28,281 bases of DNA from an uncultured Collinsella sp. (lineage in GTDB: Bacteria; Actinomycetota; Coriobacteriia; Coriobacteriales; Coriobacteriaceae), in contig URKT01000018.1 of assembly GCA_900548495.1 (NCBI GenBank), forward strand, positions 1 to 28,281. The letters are read 5' to 3'. The notes under the pieces are model-generated. The model was not told the origin of the DNA. It saw only the letters and a program-made list of their open reading frames with translations, and did not search any database. The position numbers and the translations under genes are program-made. Within the stretch, counting starts at the first letter, position 1, and the number at the start of each line of letters is the position of its first letter. This document shows positions 11,208 through 18,401 of the stretch, one piece after another.

Positions 11208-11240
11208 CCTGCCAAAAAGGGACTGGTTTATTTTGGCAGG
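11208..11240. repeat. Hairpin repeat in the secA-rpmE gap
   Basis: Perfect 10-bp arms cctgccaaaa and ttttggcagg (11208-11217 and 11231-11240) enclose a loop that contains gggac. Just downstream, ctgggaaaacgccgtc (11247-11262) recurs with one change at 12025-12040. It belongs to the intergenic REP-like family. Confidence 0.6.
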
Positions 11241-11272
11241 TTTTATCTGGGAAAACGCCGTCACTCTGCCAT

Positions 11273-11339
11273 TTGGTGCAAACCAACCCGTCCCCTTCGC
11301 ACCAATCTGGTGCAATGGGAACGGGTTAGCCTGCACCAA
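11273..11339. repeat. 67-bp nested palindrome (REP-like)
   Basis: The outer arms ttggtgca and tgcaccaa (11273-11280 and 11332-11339), the middle arms around aacccgt and acgggtt, and the inner arms gcacca and tggtgc form a nearly continuous hairpin with a gtcccc box. Together with 11208-11240 and the rpmE terminator it fills the 325-bp stretch between secA and rpmE, where I see no gene. Confidence 0.65.
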
Positions 11340-11346
11340 TAAAAAG

Positions 11347-11384
11347 AAAAGGGCCGCGCACCCAAACGGATGCACGGCCCTTTT
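11347..11384 (-). terminator. Intrinsic terminator of rpmE (possibly bidirectional)
   Basis: A 14-bp stem AAAAGGGCCG(C/T)GCA with loop cccaaacgga (11361-11370) is followed on the minus strand by a T-rich tract. It lies about 34 bases past the rpmE stop. Confidence 0.9.
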
Positions 11385-11417
11385 GCCATGAATGCGAGCG
11401 ATTCCGCGGCGAGCTAT

Positions 11418-11843
11418 TTACTCAGCAGCCTCGGTGGTCTCGGCCTCGGCAGCGGCCTCCTCGACGGGAGCCTCTGCGGGAGCCTCGGCGGCCTGCTTGG
11501 CAGCCTCCTCGGCAAACTTAGCAGCACGCTTAGCCTTCTCGGCAGCCTTGGCCTCAGCGGCGGCCTTGCGAGCGGCCTCGGCCTCAGCAGCCTTGGCGGC
11601 CTTGGCAGCCTTGGCCTCCTCGGCCTTCTTGAGCTGGGCGGCAGCGGCGCCACCGAACTTGTCGGCGAAGCGCTGGACGCGTCCACCGGTGTCGACGAAC
11701 TTCTGCTGGCCGGTGTAGAACGGGTGGCACTCGTTGCAAAGCTCGACCTTCATCTCGGACACGGTAGCGTGCGTCTTGAAGGTGTTGCCGCAGGAGCACG
11801 TCACCGTGCACTCGACATACTGGGGATGGATACCCTGCTTCAT
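11418..11843 (-). CDS. rpmE: 50S ribosomal protein L31 with a long Ala/Glu/Lys-rich tail
   Basis: bL31 sits on the large subunit and bridges to the 30S head. Residues 1-70 are a standard zinc-type L31: MKQGIHPQY start, zinc ligands in CSCG (about C16 and C18) and [10 protein letters not shown] (about C36 and C39), then the [11 protein letters not shown] ending. A roughly 70-residue tail made almost only of Ala, Glu and Lys follows, predicted to be one highly charged helix or coiled coil. L31 is normally 65-90 residues, so the protein is about twice the usual length. The start ATG has AAGGAG upstream. The gene is preceded by a structured leader and a good promoter and followed by a strong terminator, so it is monocistronic. 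The stop is TAA. Confidence 0.94.
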   Translation of the reverse strand: MKQGIHPQYVECTVTCSCGNTFKTHATVSEMKVELCNECHPFYTGQQKFVDTGGRVQRFADKFGGAAAAQLKKAEEAKAAKAAKAAEAEAARKAAAEAKAAEKAKRAAKFAEEAAKQAAEAPAEAPVEEAAAEAETTEAAE

Positions 11844-11921
11844 GGTAGGACTCCTTATTGGTCAGGCGCTGGTTACCGATCAGCGCATAAGGCGTCTTGG
11901 TTTCCGACCAAGACAACAAAC
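11844..11921 (-). promoter_or_regulatory. Structured rpmE leader, probable L31 autoregulatory leader
   Basis: On the minus strand the 5' UTR holds two hairpins with similar loops. The first is GTCTTGGT-CGGAA-ACCAAGAC (11894-11914, 8-bp stem); the second is GCGCTG-ATCGGTAAC-CAGCGC (11866-11886). Both contain TCGG(A/T)AACC. L31 leaders, including a Coriobacteria type, have been described as candidate autoregulatory RNAs; I assign this from position and structure, not from an alignment. Confidence 0.6.
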
Positions 11922-11927
11922 TCGGCT

Positions 11928-11956
11928 ATGGTACCACGGCGCCGCGTGTCCCACAA
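11928..11956 (-). promoter_or_regulatory. rpmE promoter
   Basis: Minus-strand -35 TTGTGG (11951-11956), 17-bp spacer, and -10 TACCAT (11928-11933). Transcription would start near 11921, giving a leader of about 78 nt before rpmE. Confidence 0.6.
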
Positions 11957-12067
11957 AAGGTTCACGGTCTTTTCGGAACGACACGAATCTGACCCATCGA
12001 AACACATCTCCACCGTTCCTTCAACTGGGAAAATGCCGTCCCCGGGGCCTGAGAAGGGCCCCGGGGA

Positions 12068-12131
12068 CGTTCGACTGACTGCGGGAACGGCCTTTCCGCT
12101 CAATGTGTTCGGCTGAGATCGGAAATCAACC
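12068..12131. repeat. 64-bp direct repeat, left copy (candidate island boundary)
   Basis: It is identical at 62 of 64 positions, in the same orientation, to 19279-19342. It lies in the 367-bp gap between the rpmE start and the small secreted protein. On its left is the GC-rich hairpin gtccccggggcc/ggccccggggac (about 12038-12068). On its right is the perfect 8-bp inverted repeat aactgaac-tag-gttcagtt. With the other copy it brackets the ABC cluster and a recombinase remnant. Confidence 0.8.
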
Positions 12132-12159
12132 AAACTGAACTAGGTTCAGTTGACATGGT

Positions 12160-12196
12160 TAAAAACGAGGGGCGACGCTTTTGCGTCACCCCTCGT
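12160..12196 (-). terminator. Intrinsic terminator ending the ABC/secreted-protein operon
   Basis: A 14-bp stem (12165-12178 and 12183-12196, one wobble) with a 4-nt loop is followed on the minus strand by GTTTTTAA. It lies just past the stop of the small secreted protein. Confidence 0.92.
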
Positions 12197-12210
12197 CCCG
12201 GCCGGTTGCT

Positions 12211-12555
12211 TTAGTTGTACACACGGTAGTTACACTTGAACTGGGTTATGTGTCCATAGTTGGAGCGGTACCAACCCGACGTATAGCTGATTGCCTCTGC
12301 GCCTAGATAGTCGTAGCCCTTGTTGTAGCGAAGCTGACGGTAGGTCGTGTCGTACTCTGCTACGTAAAACGTGTCTCCAGAGAAGGCTTTGTACCGGTCC
12401 TTAACCGTCGAAGCCATGTACGCGGGTTCGACATCGCCTTTCTCCCCGTTGAGCGCATAGACGGGTGCCGCGATTCCGCATAAAGCCGTTGCCACGAGGA
12501 TGGCGTAGACAGCCATGCGCGACGCATTGGACTTCAGCTGTTCAAATAGTTTCAT
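12211..12555 (-). CDS. Small Tyr-rich secreted protein, unknown function
   Basis: I do not recognise this gene. It encodes 114 residues from ATG 12555, with a clear Sec signal peptide: charged MKLFEQLKSNASR, a hydrophobic core, and probable cleavage after APVYA at about 34. The mature part of about 80 residues contains 13 Tyr and one Cys and ends in an aromatic stretch, with no domain I can name. AAGGAGGTGA lies eight bases upstream; a GTG at 12564 would add three residues. It overlaps the end of the fused ABC gene and is the last gene before a terminator, so it shares that operon. A small secreted protein beside ABC permeases recalls bacteriocin and immunity clusters such as lactococcin 972, but I cannot show homology. 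The stop is TAA. Confidence 0.75.
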   Translation of the reverse strand: MKLFEQLKSNASRMAVYAILVATALCGIAAPVYALNGEKGDVEPAYMASTVKDRYKAFSGDTFYVAEYDTTYRQLRYNKGYDYLGAEAISYTSGWYRSNYGHITQFKCNYRVYN

Positions 12556-12556
12556 G

Positions 12557-14371
12557 TCATTCACCTCCTTCGTATGTATCGAGGTATTCCTGCTTGAGCG
12601 TCTGCGAGGACGACTTGATCTTTTCCACGAGCGTGCCGGCCTCGATGAAGTAGAACGAGTTGGTGAGGTCTGCCAGGTCGTCGAGCAGATGGCTTGAAAT
12701 GAGCACGCTGCGTCCCCGCGCCACCTCGCTGCGCATCGCGTCGCAGGAGGTTTTCCGCTTTCCCGGATCGAGGCCGTTCAGCGGTTCATCGAGGATGAGG
12801 TACGGGCAACCGGTCGCTATCGCCATGGCAAGCTTTACCTGCTGCTTCATTCCTGTCGAGAGTTTACGGGTCGGCTTGTCGAGATATGGGGAGATTCCGA
12901 GGGAGTCGCAGAGCGAGTCGATGTCGGCGGCCGATTTCCACGCCTCCCTAACGAAAGCAAGGTGCTCGATGGCCGATAGCGTGGGGTAGAGATCCGCGCC
13001 GCCCGAAGAGCTCAGGTAGACGAGTTCTGCAAATTCGGCTGATCGACGTTGGCAGATTCCGTCTGCCGCCAGGCTTCCCGAGCGGATGCGGGTGGGAAAT
13101 TGGCCCGACAGCGCTTCAAGAAGGGTGGTTTTCCCCGAGCCGTTGGGGGCAACGAGGCCCGCCGCCGTTCCCGGGCTCAGGAAAAGCGACCCGATTGAAA
13201 GTATCGTCGTGCTTCCGTATCCCACGCTCGCGTCCAGGAGCTCGAGCCCATGGTGCTTTTTCGCGGGTCCAGGCTGTTTGGGGGAACGTGTCGCAACGGC
13301 GCCGACCGCGAAAAGGACCGCGACGTATGCCAGGGCCACGGCAAGCATCGATGCGCTGCCCGAACCGGAGCCAATGAATTCCGTCGGGAAGCATCCTACG
13401 TAACCCGTTGCCTCGATAGGCGAGAATACGGGCAGCGGCAGGAGATTGAGCGCGGCGTTATGCTCCAGTGCCGAATCGGACAGTAACGGGAATGCCGGGG
13501 CCGCGACAAGCAGCGCGGAGGCAAGGGGGCCCGCGAGGACGCGCCTCGTTGCGGTCGATAGGACGGCGGAGCAAACGGATATCAAGGTTCCGCCCGCAAG
13601 CAGCGCGAGAAGCAGGGCTGTGAAGACGTTTCCCGCGGTCGTGGTGGTAAGCGCGCCGTCATGGAAGAAGGCGATCGGGTACCCAATTTGCCCGAAGCCG
13701 TTTAGGGCCAAGGCGTAAATGCCCCCGGGTGCGAGGCCGGCGAGGAGCATCGCGGTCCCCGCGGCGATTATCGAAAACACGATCTGGATAAGGCGCCGGA
13801 ATTTGGGCACGGGCGCCTTTGCCGCCAGGGTCCCGGGCCTTGTGGCGCCGAGCACGAGTATCGACGAGAGAAGGAAGGGGATGAAGGGAAGGAAAGACGG
13901 CGCCGTGGCAATGGCGTAAGGCAGGAAGGAAAGGAATGGCAGGTCGTTTGCGGAGGCCGGGATATCCGTGATGCCGGAGCTGCTCAGGGCACGGCAATAT
14001 GCGAGCGCTGCGTCATTGGTCTCTTGGTCTCCCACGATGGACCCGGATTGGAAGCCTTCGCCCATGAGCGCGTAGTAGCTCTCGGCAGAATCGAGAAAGG
14101 CGGCGTCGGTTTGGGCGGCAAGGGAGGCGTTCGCGTATCTTGCAAGCTCCGCGTCATTTTGCTGCTCTGGAGATAGGTCTGTGCCGCTGGCCTGGGGCGC
14201 GCGCGTATTGAATGCGTTGACAAAGCTCTGCATGCCCTGTTTCATAAAGAAGGGCCCGTAGATGGGTGAATTGAACGCAATGGGGACGGAAAAGGCTGCA
14301 GCGAGAACGAGCGTACAAATCCATACGGCCTTGTCTCTTAGGATTAGTTTGAGAAGAAGTCGACAGTACAT
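12557..14371 (-). CDS. Fused ABC transporter: permease plus ATPase in one chain
   Basis: This is a 604-residue half-transporter with the membrane domain first. TM1 is at about 15-35, a roughly 110-residue extracellular segment follows, then about five or six TM segments up to about residue 360. The ATPase covers about 375-600: Walker A GLVAPNGSGKT (405-415), signature LSTGMKQQ (504-511), Walker B YLILDEP (524-530), switch His561. The ATPase closely resembles the separate ATPase at 14525-15274 (both read GLVAPNG), and the membrane part shares a motif (Pro...NG-G...YP) with both halves of the permease at 15271-17493, so the neighbours are paralogues. The start ATG at 14371 has only a weak AGGTG site. 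The stop is TGA, one of two in the window. The substrate is unknown; export or immunity is an inference. Confidence 0.85.
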   Translation of the reverse strand: MYCRLLLKLILRDKAVWICTLVLAAAFSVPIAFNSPIYGPFFMKQGMQSFVNAFNTRAPQASGTDLSPEQQNDAELARYANASLAAQTDAAFLDSAESYYALMGEGFQSGSIVGDQETNDAALAYCRALSSSGITDIPASANDLPFLSFLPYAIATAPSFLPFIPFLLSSILVLGATRPGTLAAKAPVPKFRRLIQIVFSIIAAGTAMLLAGLAPGGIYALALNGFGQIGYPIAFFHDGALTTTTAGNVFTALLLALLAGGTLISVCSAVLSTATRRVLAGPLASALLVAAPAFPLLSDSALEHNAALNLLPLPVFSPIEATGYVGCFPTEFIGSGSGSASMLAVALAYVAVLFAVGAVATRSPKQPGPAKKHHGLELLDASVGYGSTTILSIGSLFLSPGTAAGLVAPNGSGKTTLLEALSGQFPTRIRSGSLAADGICQRRSAEFAELVYLSSSGGADLYPTLSAIEHLAFVREAWKSAADIDSLCDSLGISPYLDKPTRKLSTGMKQQVKLAMAIATGCPYLILDEPLNGLDPGKRKTSCDAMRSEVARGRSVLISSHLLDDLADLTNSFYFIEAGTLVEKIKSSSQTLKQEYLDTYEGGE

Positions 14372-14399
14372 TTAGAAGCACCTACGTTCCTCAAAGAAT

Positions 14400-14418
14400 T
14401 GTTAGATTAAAAGTAACA
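14400..14418. promoter_or_regulatory. Possible operator upstream of the fused ABC gene
   Basis: TGTTA-N9-TAACA lies about 29 bases before the fused ABC start, in the 153-bp gap after the ATPase gene. Its minus-strand GTTACTTTT is shared with the divergent control region at 17585-17598, so one regulator may bind both. Confidence 0.35.
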
Positions 14419-14524
14419 GACCGGATGAAGATACGTGCGACGGGGGCGAGGCGAATGGCTGAGCGGTATCGATATGCGGGTTCAACGGTATCACATTGGC
14501 CACATAGATTTTTAACTTGCATTT

Positions 14525-15274
14525 CTACCCGCCCTTTTCGTAGAGTCGCCGATACGTGCTTAGCGCACCCTCGGCGCGTCCGGCAGGCTTTGCGAAATGG
14601 GATCCAGGAGACTTCGGCGCAGCATCATCTTGCGGAATGCTTCTAATGAGCCTCCCATCCTTCAAAAACAGAATCTCATCGCACAGCCTATCGACCGAAT
14701 CCAAGATGTGGGATGACATGATGATGCACGTACCAGAATCGGCCAGCTTCCTGAGAATCTCGGAATGCAAGTCCACCCTGCTGGGGTCGAGCGCGTTCAT
14801 GGGCTCATCTAATAGAAGGTACCGCGCGCCCGTCGCATACGCAATCGCCAGGGTAAGCTGCTGCTTCATGCCCTGGCTCAGAGTGCGGATCCTCATCTTC
14901 GCGAACTCGCCTATCTGCGTTTGTTCCACTATCTCTTCGATATCGCGAGCATGCGGCCACATATCGCAAACCATCTTGAGGTGATCTTCCGCACGCAATC
15001 CGGGATACAGCAGCGTCCCCTCACCAGGTGCATAGAAGATCATAGAACGGACCTCTCTCGCACCCGTACCCTGCACCTCATCCAGAACGATGCTCCCGTC
15101 CACGCGAGGACCCGGCAAACCTGCCATCGCACGCAGCGACGTCGTCTTTCCATGCCCGTTCGGAGCGACGAGACCGTAGACCGTACCCGGGGCAAACTCA
15201 GCGTTCACCGAATCTACGAGCACCTTCTTTCCATAAGAGATCGTCAGCGTTTGAAGGTCAATCATCGAGATCAT
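14525..15274 (-). CDS. ABC transporter ATP-binding protein
   Basis: This is a 249-residue ABC ATPase that should pair with the duplicated permease encoded just upstream. It shows Walker A GLVAPNGHGKT (about 34-44), signature LSQGMKQQ, Walker B YLLLDEP and switch His in MSSHIL, followed by a C-terminal segment of about 40 residues outside the core domain. The start codon overlaps the permease stop by four bases (ATGA), with AAAGGGG just upstream, a classic translational coupling. LSxGMKQQ signatures are typical of ABC-2-type drug, bacteriocin-immunity and bacteriocin-export ATPases. Transported substrate unknown. The stop is TAG. Confidence 0.9.
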   Translation of the reverse strand: MISMIDLQTLTISYGKKVLVDSVNAEFAPGTVYGLVAPNGHGKTTSLRAMAGLPGPRVDGSIVLDEVQGTGAREVRSMIFYAPGEGTLLYPGLRAEDHLKMVCDMWPHARDIEEIVEQTQIGEFAKMRIRTLSQGMKQQLTLAIAYATGARYLLLDEPMNALDPSRVDLHSEILRKLADSGTCIIMSSHILDSVDRLCDEILFLKDGRLIRSIPQDDAAPKSPGSHFAKPAGRAEGALSTYRRLYEKGG

Positions 15275-17493
15275 CCCCTTTCGATCTTTGGAACACTCAG
15301 GCGCACCATCAACGGAGATACGGCGCCCAAGACCACCAGCAGAGCGCCCGATGCGCCGACGACCTCTCCAAAAGGCATCGCGTTCGTCCCTCGCCCAAGG
15401 AACCCAATCGTCCCCACCTGGGAAGCGGGATCAAACGAGGCGAATGGAGCCAGCAGCGCGACGCCCATGCCCACGCTTTCAACATGAGCGCTCAACGAAC
15501 CCAACACCAAGAGAACCGCGCAAACCATTCCGGTGACAACGGGGTTGCGGCTAATCGCTGCTGTCAACGCAGCGACGACGGAAATCACGCCGTATGCCAT
15601 GACCAGCAACGGAATACTGCACAACACCGCCTCCCCCACCATGGACGTTGTCGAAGCTCCCGCCCGAATGAGAGCGACGGGATACTCCGATCCACCCGCA
15701 CCGTTCTTAATCACGGACACAACGACAGCGGGAACCATCGACACCAAAAGCAGCACCAAGCCAAGCAGGAGAGCCAGCGCAACAGCCGTCAGAAAACGCA
15801 CATGCGCTGTTGCGGGGATCTGGAGAACCAGAAGGGAACGACACTGCAGGTGGGTGCACGCGAGCGATGTGACAACCACGGGCAACAGCAAAAATAAGGA
15901 GGGAAGCGCTGCCTGGAGATACGAAAGGAGGATTAATGGGGGCATCTTCGTACTTAACTCGTAAACCTTGGGGTCCGGCAAGCTCGCGATCGACTCAAGC
16001 AGAAGGGCGCGCGCCTCCGCACGAGAAGGAGTCTCCGGCTCGATTCCGATCGATTGCAGGAGAGTCGCATCTGCCGCGCCCAGCTCACCTCGAGCGCGCT
16101 CGTACGTCGCAAGGCTTCGAAACCCCTCCGCAGGCATAGGCGCGTACACGAAACCCGAAAGAGCATCCCGCATGTCTTCCAGGGCCGCTTTGCCCTCGAC
16201 GTCCATATTCGCAGCGTTCTGCTCTAGATACCGATCTATTGAACGGAGCTCCCCATCCCTATACCGAACAGCGGAAACGTTATCAGCGTCAGGAAACATC
16301 TCGACCAGAGCCGGGGCCAGCATCGTCGTCGACATTGCAATCGCGCATACGGCGAGGGTAGGAGAACGCAGGAGCAGTTTCCCCATCGTTCTTACGTATG
16401 CAACGGCGGAGGCACAAGCGCTCGAACGAGTTGCCGTTCTCGATGCAGTGAAGGAACCTCTCTCAAGACAAATCGGGGATATCGGGCACGCGCAGCCGCT
16501 CTTTCCAGCAACGCAAAGCAGGCTAATTGCCAGCACCTCGATCCCGATTGCGCATACGAGGGCAATCGCGCCACGCTCGAAGCAAAGTCCAGGCAGATTC
16601 ACTATCTGCGTTGTCGGGTACGGGCTATAGGCGCCGACGGTCAACTCAGTGTTCGCATACGTAAGGGGATTCAACAGGGCGAACTCACGTAAAGCGATGG
16701 ATCTTCCGTAATACCCGGGAACCATCGTCACCCCCATCAGGGCACATACGAACACGATTCCAAGCGTAGGGTTATTGGCAATCTTCACGGCAAGGTGAAC
16801 GACAAGCGAGATGAACGCTGCCACCAAGAATTGCAAGATGGCCGTCTGCGCGAACACCAGCCAAGCCGGTTTGATAACCGGAGTCGCATATTGAATGTAG
16901 CCTATCGGATAGAACGGCGAGCCCGGGCCATTCTTCACAAGCGCGGCGATTATCCCTGGAAGATTGATGGCGAGGACGGCAAGCATTGCAAAAACACTCG
17001 CCCATACGCTCGATGCAACAAGTCTACCCAGCTCGCCCATCGGTGCCTGGATGATGAGCTTTTCACGTTTGTTAAGACGCGCGGCAAGGAACGAGACGGC
17101 AACGGCCGTTGCGACCCATAGCAAGTACTCCTTCGATCCGTCATAATAGGTGTACTCTCCATCCGATATCTGCAGAAACGGAAGTAGGGGAGAGAGCGGT
17201 GCCAAGATAAGACGTCCCGCGGCAAGAGGGTACAGAAGCGCGGGCATGCTTGATGAAGAGGTATAGACACCGTCCTCCCCCGCATTCACAAGCGCATCCG
17301 CATAGGATGCTGACAATTCCTGCTCAACACGGGTTATTCCCGACTCGAGGTATTCGACCCGTCCGTCGATGCCAGCCGCGCTCCTGAAGACGGGCAGAGC
17401 ACAAAGAACCATCAACGCAACAACGACAACACAGAGCGACCTGGAGGAGAGAAGCGACCTAAAGATCGCCTTCGAGATTTTGAGCATATTCAT
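15271..17493 (-). CDS. ABC permease made of two tandem homologous membrane halves
   Basis: This polytopic membrane protein has 740 residues from ATG 17493; an in-frame ATG at 17511 adds six but lacks a ribosome binding site. The chain reads as two related halves of about 350-370 residues. Each has an N-terminal TM, an extracellular domain of 70-150 residues, then about five TM segments. Equivalent stretches are IIAALVKNGPGSPFYPIGYI in the first half, VVVSVIKNGAGGSEYPVALI in the second, and IYALALNGFGQIGYPIAFF in the neighbouring fused transporter. It resembles ABC-2/bacteriocin-associated permeases in layout, but I cannot name a family. It is first in the minus-strand operon, with the ATPase overlapping its stop (TGA). 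The divergent regulator pair starts 134 bp away. Confidence 0.85.
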   Translation of the reverse strand: MNMLKISKAIFRSLLSSRSLCVVVVALMVLCALPVFRSAAGIDGRVEYLESGITRVEQELSASYADALVNAGEDGVYTSSSSMPALLYPLAAGRLILAPLSPLLPFLQISDGEYTYYDGSKEYLLWVATAVAVSFLAARLNKREKLIIQAPMGELGRLVASSVWASVFAMLAVLAINLPGIIAALVKNGPGSPFYPIGYIQYATPVIKPAWLVFAQTAILQFLVAAFISLVVHLAVKIANNPTLGIVFVCALMGVTMVPGYYGRSIALREFALLNPLTYANTELTVGAYSPYPTTQIVNLPGLCFERGAIALVCAIGIEVLAISLLCVAGKSGCACPISPICLERGSFTASRTATRSSACASAVAYVRTMGKLLLRSPTLAVCAIAMSTTMLAPALVEMFPDADNVSAVRYRDGELRSIDRYLEQNAANMDVEGKAALEDMRDALSGFVYAPMPAEGFRSLATYERARGELGAADATLLQSIGIEPETPSRAEARALLLESIASLPDPKVYELSTKMPPLILLSYLQAALPSLFLLLPVVVTSLACTHLQCRSLLVLQIPATAHVRFLTAVALALLLGLVLLLVSMVPAVVVSVIKNGAGGSEYPVALIRAGASTTSMVGEAVLCSIPLLVMAYGVISVVAALTAAISRNPVVTGMVCAVLLVLGSLSAHVESVGMGVALLAPFASFDPASQVGTIGFLGRGTNAMPFGEVVGASGALLVVLGAVSPLMVRLSVPKIERG

Positions 17494-17556
17494 CGCCAAC
17501 CTTAACCTCATCCAGTCGGAACAGAGGGGCCGAACAAAATACTCGGCCCTTATTAC

Positions 17557-17598
17557 TTGCCGGCAAAGTCAATTTAACATAAACTGTTAAAAAGTAAC
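17557..17598 (+). promoter_or_regulatory. Promoter with overlapping palindromic operator before the DUF2975-HTH pair
   Basis: -35 TTGCCG (17557-17562), 17-bp spacer, -10 TAAACT (17580-17585). The perfect palindrome TTAACA-taaac-TGTTAA (17574-17590) covers the -10 and is followed by GTAAC. A repressor bound here would block this promoter and could also affect the divergent permease. The regulator at 18150 is the obvious candidate. Confidence 0.5.
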
Positions 17599-17627
17599 CT
17601 GAGTTTTTAAATTCTTCGGAGGTTATT

Positions 17628-18140
17628 ATGAGTTCCGACAATCGCACTCCCCGGCTTCATTCCTTCCGCATCGCATGTGCGATAGCCTCTGCGACCCTTT
17701 GCGCCACCGCCATCGCACAAGTGGCGTTCTCCTTAAAGCCAGCAATCAAAGTGCTCGACAACCCTGTAATTGCAGACTCCCCCGCGTATCCAGCCCTTGC
17801 GATCTCGACATTGGTCCCTGCCGTCATCGGTATCGCTACGACCATCCTCAGCGCCGTTCTCGTGTGGACGATCAAGAGCGGAGACCCCTTCAAGAAAGGG
17901 TCTGCGACATGCTTGAAGGTGCTCGGCATTCTCTTCGTTGTTCAAGCTGCCACCAGCCTCTACGCCGGCTCACTCAAAACCTCCGTTTCGATGTTTGGCG
18001 GCGAGGGGGCCGTCGGCGCCCAAGAGATCGCCTCATCATTCGATTGGACCTCTCTGGTTCTCGGCATCGTCCTGTTCATGCTTTCCCAGCTCTTCTTGTA
18101 CGCCCGAGAGCTGTACCTCGACTCCGACGAGATTGCGTAA
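17628..18140 (+). CDS. DUF2975-like four-TM membrane protein
   Basis: This 170-residue membrane protein has four hydrophobic segments (about 12-34, 53-82, 95-115 and 139-160), a GDPFKKG turn after the second, and a C-terminal LYARELYLDSDEIA that resembles the end of DUF2975 proteins. Members of that family are typically encoded next to a small YozG-like HTH regulator, exactly as here. Their molecular role is not known; a sensor or partner of the regulator is an inference. The start ATG has GGAGG six bases upstream. The gene is divergent from the ABC operon and separated from the HTH gene by nine bases, so the two are co-transcribed. The stop is TAA. Confidence 0.75.
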   Translation: MSSDNRTPRLHSFRIACAIASATLCATAIAQVAFSLKPAIKVLDNPVIADSPAYPALAISTLVPAVIGIATTILSAVLVWTIKSGDPFKKGSATCLKVLGILFVVQAATSLYAGSLKTSVSMFGGEGAVGAQEIASSFDWTSLVLGIVLFMLSQLFLYARELYLDSDEIA

Positions 18141-18149
18141 GGAAACGCC

Positions 18150-18401
18150 ATGCCCGTAATTGTTCGCCTCGACAAGATCATGGCCGAGCGAAAGATTTCC
18201 TCGAACGAACTTGCCGAAAGGATTGGAACCACGCCCGTGAACCTGTCCCGTATTAAAAAAGGGCATATTCGCGGCATTCGCTTCAACACACTCGAGCAGC
18301 TATGCCTCGCCCTTCGTTGCCAACCCGGAGACCTTCTCGAAGTCATGAGCGAAGAGGATGCCCGAAAGGAGTTCGGACTCGATTGGTCCGCCGAGGATTA
18401 G
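18150..18401 (+). CDS. Small Xre/YozG-like HTH regulator
   Basis: This 83-residue cytoplasmic DNA-binding protein is almost entirely an HTH_26/Xre-type domain: VRLDKIMAERKISSNELAER, TTPVNLSRIKKG as the recognition helix region, then FNTLEQLCLALRCQPGDLLE, the standard YozG-like ending. AAGGA precedes the ATG. It is paired with the DUF2975-like gene and probably autoregulates through the palindrome at 17574-17590. The TAG stop at 18399-18401 is followed in the same frame, without another stop, by recombinase coding sequence, so an old rearrangement joined them here. Confidence 0.88.
   Translation: MPVIVRLDKIMAERKISSNELAERIGTTPVNLSRIKKGHIRGIRFNTLEQLCLALRCQPGDLLEVMSEEDARKEFGLDWSAED

Noticed and set aside
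11873..12133. 86-codon minus frame MVDFRSQPNTLSG... that recurs near 19225-19470
   Set aside because: The similarity comes from the 64-bp DNA repeat; the frames diverge outside it and the second copy lacks the start, so it is not a conserved protein.
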